DNA from: Myxococcota bacterium
GTDB taxonomy: Bacteria; Myxococcota_A; UBA9160; PR03
DNA: 64,000 bases
NCBI GenBank assembly: GCA_030066475.1
Contig: JASJBO010000001.1
Span: 27,781 to 91,780, forward strand
Direction: 5' to 3'
Both the position numbers and the translations under genes were made by a program. Positions 59,439 to 64,000 of the stretch are shown piece after piece. A model generated the notes under the pieces. That model was not told where the DNA came from. It worked only from the letters and a program-made list of their open reading frames with translations, and did no database searches. The stretch's first letter is position 1, and every line of letters begins with the position of its first letter.

Positions 59439-60293
59439 TCACGGGGCGACCGCGTCGATCCGCACGGCGAAGGGCGGCACCGAGGCGGGCAGACTCGGAA
59501 TCCACGTAATCACGTAGGCGGCCAGGCGCTCGTCCCGCGGATCGGGTTCGGACGTCCTCCAGTCCGCGACATAGCGGAACTCCGCTCGTCCCTCCACGGC
59601 GCTGCCATGCCCGGGATCATACTGCACGATGGTGTCCCAGAGCGTCCAGCGGTAGCCGGTCCCGTCGAGCGCCGGGAGCCGGGCCTCGCCCGGCGCCCCG
59701 CCTGCGATCTCGGCCAGCCAGGCGTTCTCGAGGCTGACGTTGCGCTGGAGCCGGATCTCCTCGCCGCCGTAGACCAGCGGCTCCCAGCCGCCGGCGCCGG
59801 CCACCTCGACCGGGATGTCCCCATCGAGCGCGTGGAAGGCGTCGTGTCCAGCGGGCGTGGCCGGCAGCGGCAGCGCCAGCACCATGTCGTAGACGGCGTC
59901 GACCCGCTCGTGCGGGCGCGCGAAGTCCTCGATCCGGACCGTCCACTCGATCTGGCCCGGCCCGTAGCCGGTGGCGGAGTAGCTGAGGGAGGCGTCCTCC
60001 TCGCGCAGCTCGAACGAGGTCGGCAGACCCGACCCGGTGGCCCCGGTGCTCATCAGCTCCGAGGTCGCGTAGCCGTCGACGACGCTCTCGTAGTAGGTGG
60101 GCGAGTCCCAGCCCTCGCTGTCTACCCAGAGAGCGCCCTCGGCGTAGCCGCCGGGGGCCGGAGCGCCCTGGGGGCCGGCTCCGTCGCTCGCGAGCGCGAC
60201 AGCGGGCGCCAGCAGCAGCAGAAGCGCGAGAGCGGATGCCAGATCGGTGCGGGAACCGGAACGAGTGCAATCAGACATGACGGTCTCAGACAT
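59439..60293 (-). CDS. Exported protein with beta-rich domain, unknown function
   Basis: 284 aa with a signal peptide (LASALALLLLLAPAVALAS, ending near residue 36) and a mature domain rich in Gly, Tyr, Trp and Glu (ALWVDSEGWDSPTYYESVV, WEPLVYGGEEIRLQRNVSLENAWLAEIAGG). There are no cysteines for a lipobox. No family is recognised. The start is duplicated: a 15-bp tandem repeat places ATG at 60293 and again at 60278, so MSETVMSD may have two initiation sites. The gene overlaps the 3' end of lnt by 8 bp. Confidence 0.65.
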   Translation of the reverse strand: MSETVMSDCTRSGSRTDLASALALLLLLAPAVALASDGAGPQGAPAPGGYAEGALWVDSEGWDSPTYYESVVDGYATSELMSTGATGSGLPTSFELREEDASLSYSATGYGPGQIEWTVRIEDFARPHERVDAVYDMVLALPLPATPAGHDAFHALDGDIPVEVAGAGGWEPLVYGGEEIRLQRNVSLENAWLAEIAGGAPGEARLPALDGTGYRWTLWDTIVQYDPGHGSAVEGRAEFRYVADWRTSEPDPRDERLAAYVITWIPSLPASVPPFAVRIDAVAP

Positions 60294-60300
60294 GACGGTC
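60271..60300 (+). repeat. 15-bp tandem duplication at the lnt end / secreted-protein start
   Basis: TCAGACATGACGGTC occurs twice in direct tandem (60271-60285 and 60286-60300). It contains the start codon of the downstream gene in both copies and the stop codon of lnt. It is a recent-looking slip duplication. Confidence 0.95.
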
Positions 60301-61866
60301 TCCTAATTTGGGGATCGGGGAACCCACCGCACTCGGCGGGCACAGTGGAATGCGGGAACGACGCCGGCGTGCGGCCAACAGCGGTGTCGCGCACGCCGCG
60401 GCGAGGAACGGCCCGTGGCCCCAGTCGACGAAGGGCGGCGGGGCCTCGGCCAGGCGGACCGAGGCGCTCGCGGCGGCGGCGGCGCGACCGTCCAGTCGCG
60501 CTCTCTCACGCCCATACGCATCGATCCAGACGCTCGGTCCGGTGTTCGCGACGCGCACGAACGGCGCGCGCGTCTCGATGGCGCGCAGCCGCACCAGCAC
60601 GGCGTGCTGACGGGCCGACCAGGCACCCGTCTCTGCCTCGTTGGCGAGACCCACCAGGACGCGCGCGCCGCTGTGTCGCAGCGTGCGGGCGAGCTCCGGA
60701 TGGGCGGCGTCGGCGCAGATCAGCAGACCCACCGGGACGGGCTCGCCGTGCCGCGTGCGCAGCGTGGCCACGGACGGGCGCGCCGCGGGCCGCACACGAC
60801 CGGGCCACCAGCCGCGCGCGGCGAGGGCGCGCTCCCAGTCGCTCTCGGGGGCGCGCTCGTAGAGCGGGAGCGGGCGCGCCTTCTCGCCGACCAGACTGGC
60901 GGCGCCATCCGTGTCGGCCAGGACGGCGGCGTTGCGCCGCACGCCGGCGCCCAGCGGCTCGCGCGCGCCGCTCAGCAGCGGCGTGCCGAGGGTCTTGGCG
61001 ATCGACCCCAGGAACAGCGCCGAGCCGGGTGTCAGCGGCTGCTCCCACGCGCTCTCGGGCCAGACGACGACGTCCGCTCCGTCCTCGCTCGCCCGCTCGC
61101 TCAGCGCGAGCAGCTGGCGCAGGTTGGCGTCGAAGCGCGCTCGCACGTGGCGCCGCTCGGGAGCGAGGTTCGGCTGGACCGCCGCCACGCGCAGCTCGGC
61201 TCGATCCGTTGCATCCGCCGCGGACAGGCTCACCAGTCCGAAGACGAGGCCCGGCGCGAAGACGGCCGCGGGGGCCCAGCGCAGCGCGCGCTGCCGCGTG
61301 CGGAGCGCCATCACCACAGTGGCCCCCACCGCGGCGAGCCAGCCCGACAGGAGATGGACGCCACCCAGCGCGGCGAGCTGCGCGAGCGCGGGATGCTCCG
61401 CCACGGCGTGTCCGAGGTGGAGCCAGGGGATCCCGAGCGGACCGCTGCTGCGCAGCAGCTCGAGCGCCATCCAGGCCGCCGGGGCGGCGGCGGCAGCGAT
61501 GCCTGCCCCCCAGCGGCGCCGGAGCCAGGCCAGGCCGGCCGACCAGGCGGCGAGCGACGAGGCCAGCAGCGGCACGCTGAGTGCCCAGGCCGCCAGCATC
61601 ACCGCGCCCCCGCCGTACATGCGGGGCACCCACGAGAAGCCGACTCCGTAGAAGACGAGGCCCGCCACCAGCCCGGCGGCCGCGGCGCTCCGCACGCGCC
61701 AGGCGCCGAGCGAGACGGCGAGCAGCGGCGCCAGGGCCACGAAGCCCAGCCAGCCGACGCCGATGGCAGCGGTCGCCAGGACGAGGAGAAGACCGGTCAG
61801 CCCCCCGAGCCCGATGGCCGGCTCGAGCGCATTCGTCTCGCGGGCTCGGAGGACTGACCGGTCCAT
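60286..61866 (-). CDS. lnt: Apolipoprotein N-acyltransferase
   Basis: 526 aa: about eight N-terminal TM helices (~20-215) and a carbon-nitrogen hydrolase domain. The Lnt triad is present: Glu in VVVWPESAWEQ, Lys in GEKARPLPLYERAP and Cys in LLICADAAHPELA. The segment LICADAA differs from the usual ICYE in Lnt. It N-acylates lipoproteins in the inner membrane and would act on the lipoproteins encoded at 6.3 and 31.7 kb. ATG 61866 has GAGGG 5 nt upstream. The C-terminal ~25 residues after ARRRRS are an unusual extension formed next to the 15-bp duplication. Confidence 0.92.
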   Translation of the reverse strand: MDRSVLRARETNALEPAIGLGGLTGLLLVLATAAIGVGWLGFVALAPLLAVSLGAWRVRSAAAAGLVAGLVFYGVGFSWVPRMYGGGAVMLAAWALSVPLLASSLAAWSAGLAWLRRRWGAGIAAAAAPAAWMALELLRSSGPLGIPWLHLGHAVAEHPALAQLAALGGVHLLSGWLAAVGATVVMALRTRQRALRWAPAAVFAPGLVFGLVSLSAADATDRAELRVAAVQPNLAPERRHVRARFDANLRQLLALSERASEDGADVVVWPESAWEQPLTPGSALFLGSIAKTLGTPLLSGAREPLGAGVRRNAAVLADTDGAASLVGEKARPLPLYERAPESDWERALAARGWWPGRVRPAARPSVATLRTRHGEPVPVGLLICADAAHPELARTLRHSGARVLVGLANEAETGAWSARQHAVLVRLRAIETRAPFVRVANTGPSVWIDAYGRERARLDGRAAAAASASVRLAEAPPPFVDWGHGPFLAAACATPLLAARRRRSRIPLCPPSAVGSPIPKLGDRHV

Positions 61867-62017
61867 CCGGCCCTCATAGAGCAACCTCCGTACCGAACCG
61901 ATCGGGGGCGGCCCCCGATCGTTGGCTGGGTCATAACCAATTGGAATTGCTTCAGATTCCATCCCGTCCCCCGCGCCGATCCACGGCGCGGGCGAGCCGG
62001 AGCCCGTGTCTGGGAAA

Positions 62018-62051
62018 TTATCTTGATAAATTGTCTTATCAGAGTGATAAG
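62018..62051 (+). promoter_or_regulatory. Cluster of TGATAA/TTATCA dyads, likely operator-promoter of the cNMP/sigma-54 regulator
   Basis: Three perfect overlapping inverted repeats lie within 34 bp: TTATC-TT-GATAA (62018-62029), TGATAA-N6-TTATCA (62024-62041) and CTTATCA-GAG-TGATAAG (62035-62051). TTGATA (62023) and TGATAA (62045), 16 bp apart, could be -35 and -10 boxes, putting the transcript start at or just before the GTG at 62060. The AT-rich block is exceptional in this window and lies between divergent lnt and the regulator. Confidence 0.7.
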
Positions 62052-62059
62052 GTCTGGTC

Positions 62060-63544
62060 GTGGATCGCATCGCACTCCTCGACCGGATGCACCGCACCGT
62101 CCTGTTGCGGCGGTTGTCTCCTGCGGATCTCGATCGCCTGGCGAGCCGGAGTGAGCTGCGTGAGCTGGCGCCCGGGGAAGTGCTCCTGCGGGAGGGGGAG
62201 AGGGGCCAGACGGTCTATTTGATCGTTTCGGGCGCGCTAGCGATAGAGAAAAGGGTTTCCGCCCAGGAATCGGTCGTACTCGCCGTTCGCGGCGAGAGCG
62301 AGTGGGTCGGGGAGATGGCCCTCATCGACGAGCAGGGGCGCTGGGCGAGCGCGGTCGCCCGCACCGGCGCGTCGGTGCTCGAGGTGCCCCGGCCGGCCTT
62401 CCTGGAGGCGATCGCTTCGTCGCCCGAGGCAGCGCTCGACCTGGTCCGCACGCTGACCGATCGGCTCCGCGAGTCCGACCGCAGCTCGATCGAGCTGCTG
62501 GCGCAGAAGAACGCCGAGCTCGACCGGGAGAACCGGCTGCTCTCCGGAGAGAATCGCCGGCTGCGCGGCGAGCTGGACGAGCGCGCCGGCTTCGCGGGGT
62601 TCGTGGGCGCCTCGCCTGCCTCGCGCCGGGTGCGCCAGCAGGCGCGCCAGGCGGCGGAGAGCGACCTGCCGGTGCTGCTGCTCGGCGAGACCGGCACGGG
62701 CAAGGAGGTGCTGGCGCGGGCGATCCACGCCAACGGCGCGCGCGCGCGCGCGCCCTTCGTCCCGGTCAACTGCGCGCTCTTCCAGGAGAGCCTGCTCGAG
62801 AGCGCGCTCTTCGGACACGTTCGCGGTGCCTTCACGGGGGCGTCCAGCAACAAGGCCGGTCTGGTGGAGACCGCTGAGGGCGGCACGCTGTTCCTGGACG
62901 AGATCGCGGAGATGCCGCGCTCGCTCCAGGCGGCCCTGCTGCGCTTCCTCGAGCTCGGCGAGTACCGCCGTGTGGGCGAGACGCGCACGCGACACGCCGA
63001 CGCGCGCGTGGTCGCCGCGACGCACTGCGATCTCGAGGACGCCGTGGCCCACGGCGAGTTCCGCCGCGATCTGTTCTTCCGGCTCGACGTGTTCCGCATC
63101 GAGGTGCCGCCCCTGCGCGCGCGTCGCAGCGACATCCCGCTGATCGCGGAGGCCCTCTGTGCGCGCATCGCTGCCCGCCGCGGCGTCCCGGCGCTCGTTC
63201 TGCTGCCCGAGACGCTCGAGCTGCTCGCCAGCTGCCCGCTCGTCGGAAACGTGCGCGAGCTCGAGAACGAGCTGGAGCGCCAGTTCGCGATCCGCGAACC
63301 CGGCGCCACCCTGCGCCCCGAGCACGTCTCGGAGCGCATCCGCGGCCGCCCGCTCGAGGGCGACGGCGGCTACTCCGACGTGGTGCGTGCCTTCAAGGCG
63401 TCGCTGGTACAGCGCGCGCTCGACGAGTCGAACGGGAACCAGACGGAGGCGGCACAGCGGCTCGGTGTCCATCGCTCGAACCTCTCGCGGATGATCCGCG
63501 ACCTGGGGCTCCAACCCCCGCGCCGCGGAGTCGGGCCGCCGTGA
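62060..63544 (+). CDS. cNMP-binding-domain / sigma-54 AAA+ activator / Fis-type HTH regulator
   Basis: 494 aa. A CRP-like cyclic-nucleotide-binding fold (~15-130) includes GEVLLREGERGQTVYLIVSGAL, but the usual phosphate-binding FGE(x)xL...R-A is only partly kept (VGEMALIDEQGRWAS). A coiled coil (~135-175) leads to the sigma-54 AAA+ core with Walker A LLGETGTGKEVLARAI, GAFTGA at 256-261 and Walker B GGTLFLDEIAEMP. A Fis HTH ends the protein (NQTEAAQRLGVHRSNLSRMI). It would activate sigma-54 promoters in response to a nucleotide or redox signal. The GTG start has AAGG 7 nt upstream, or the transcript may be leaderless. Confidence 0.92.
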   Translation: MDRIALLDRMHRTVLLRRLSPADLDRLASRSELRELAPGEVLLREGERGQTVYLIVSGALAIEKRVSAQESVVLAVRGESEWVGEMALIDEQGRWASAVARTGASVLEVPRPAFLEAIASSPEAALDLVRTLTDRLRESDRSSIELLAQKNAELDRENRLLSGENRRLRGELDERAGFAGFVGASPASRRVRQQARQAAESDLPVLLLGETGTGKEVLARAIHANGARARAPFVPVNCALFQESLLESALFGHVRGAFTGASSNKAGLVETAEGGTLFLDEIAEMPRSLQAALLRFLELGEYRRVGETRTRHADARVVAATHCDLEDAVAHGEFRRDLFFRLDVFRIEVPPLRARRSDIPLIAEALCARIAARRGVPALVLLPETLELLASCPLVGNVRELENELERQFAIREPGATLRPEHVSERIRGRPLEGDGGYSDVVRAFKASLVQRALDESNGNQTEAAQRLGVHRSNLSRMIRDLGLQPPRRGVGPP

Positions 63545-63888
63545 CCGGCCGAATCCTGGTGGCCGACGGCGATCCGGCGCTCGAGCGCGTCCTGGTCGAC
63601 CTGCTCGCCGCCGCCGGGCATCCCGCCGAGCGGCTGGCTCGCGGACGGGCGGCAACCCCCGCAGATCTCCTGCTGCTCGGCCTTCCGGCGCCCGACGGGC
63701 TGTCGCCGCGGGCGCTCCAAGACGCCGACCTGGTGCTGCTGGCCGGACCGCTCCCGCTCGGGGAGCTGGAGCGCTGGCTCGAGCGGGCTCCGCGCTGGAC
63801 GCTGCTGCCGAAGCCCGTCCCCCTGCCCCGGCTCCTCGCCCGCGTCGCCAAGACGTTCGGGCCCGCGTTCGCACGCACCGCGATCTAG
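63541..63888 (+). CDS. Degenerate receiver-domain protein (pseudo-receiver)
   Basis: 115 aa, the length of a lone receiver. ILVADGDPALERVLVDLLAAAGH matches the first strand and helix with the acidic pair, and LLPKPVPLPRLLARVA keeps the Lys-Pro of the last conserved segment. At the phospho-acceptor position the sequence is DLLLLGLPAPDGLS, Gly where Asp is normal, so phosphorylation is unlikely. The GTG overlaps the regulator's TGA, so the two proteins are produced together, perhaps as a stoichiometric partner of the cNMP/sigma-54 activator. Confidence 0.75.
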   Translation: MTGRILVADGDPALERVLVDLLAAAGHPAERLARGRAATPADLLLLGLPAPDGLSPRALQDADLVLLAGPLPLGELERWLERAPRWTLLPKPVPLPRLLARVAKTFGPAFARTAI

Positions 63889-63962
63889 CCCCTGGCGGCG
63901 CTATCGTGTGTCGGGACCGCCGCACCGGTCTCGACCCGCGTCGACGAGCCCCGGAGACCCGC

Positions 63963-64000
63963 ATGGACGCCACCGCCACCTCCCCCCCCTGGGCCCGCGC
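63963..64000 (+). CDS. Start of a further gene, truncated by the window end
   Basis: ATG at 63963 is preceded by CGGAGA 5 nt upstream and opens a frame reading MDATATSPPWAR to the window end. This is too short to identify. Confidence 0.4.
   Translation, partial: MDATATSPPWAR

Noticed and set aside
62690..62760. GCGCGCGC run inside the sigma-54 domain as a repeat or Z-DNA element
   Set aside because: It encodes normal AAA+ residues (ANGARARAPFVPVNC) and is a codon-use effect.

Overview
The window is a very GC-rich, densely packed Gram-negative chromosome segment. Start and stop codons overlap repeatedly (ATGA, GTGA, TTGA). It carries Gram-negative envelope genes (lnt, gmhB, lapA/lapB, a class GN sortase with its target), a sigma-54-type activator and several multi-domain cyclase and kinase regulators. 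This suggests a deltaproteobacterial or Myxococcota-like environmental lineage. That assignment is inference; no rRNA or other decisive marker is present. I saw no tRNA, rRNA, CRISPR array, insertion sequence or prophage.

Layout. (1) 1-8.6 kb: the end of a GN-sortase target and its sortase (+). On the minus strand there is a coupled set: yedK, a 2-TM protein, an SSS symporter, a Cys-rich small protein and a FIST protein. On the plus strand there are a DUF368 permease, a lipoprotein with Asp-rich calcium-type repeats, a CAP-domain protein and the decayed remnant of an MBOAT gene. (2) 9.6-26.4 kb: one long minus-strand housekeeping run, pheA, a 30-codon ORF, tyrA, rpsA, ihfB, lapA, lapB, mutS, an amidase, glnD, xerC/D, cca, scpA, scpB, rluB, almost all tail-to-head with overlapping codons. 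(3) 26.7-32.8 kb: a diguanylate cyclase, coaE, a P-loop kinase-like/dCMP deaminase fusion, a sugar-nucleotide epimerase, prmA and a lipoprotein aminopeptidase, several with overlapping ends. (4) 32.8-40.3 kb: an accessory catabolic island around a TetR regulator, with two amidohydrolases, two SDRs, an acetoacetate-decarboxylase-like protein and an adenylate cyclase/alpha-beta hydrolase fusion that ends inside a TolB-like motif. (5) 40.4-46.8 kb: an HNH protein with a duplicated module, then MoxR-DUF58-transglutaminase and gmhB. (6) 46.8-53.5 kb (minus): queE with a non-standard start, a 927-aa low-complexity protein with a DHH-like C-terminus, two unrecognised proteins, cutA, dgt and a small TM protein. 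(7) 53.6-64 kb: a class V aminotransferase, a histidine kinase-receiver hybrid, a 1040-aa cyclase/AAA/TPR protein, a secreted protein, lnt, then a cNMP-binding/sigma-54 activator behind a cluster of TGATAA dyads, followed by a receiver that lacks its phospho-Asp.

The best candidates for undescribed biology are the TGATAA-dyad/cNMP-sigma54/pseudo-receiver unit, the TetR-centred amidohydrolase/SDR/decarboxylase island, the DHH-like protein with its two unknown partners, the cyclase-hydrolase fusion, and the P-loop/deaminase fusion, whose architecture resembles AvcD/DcdV anti-phage deaminases.
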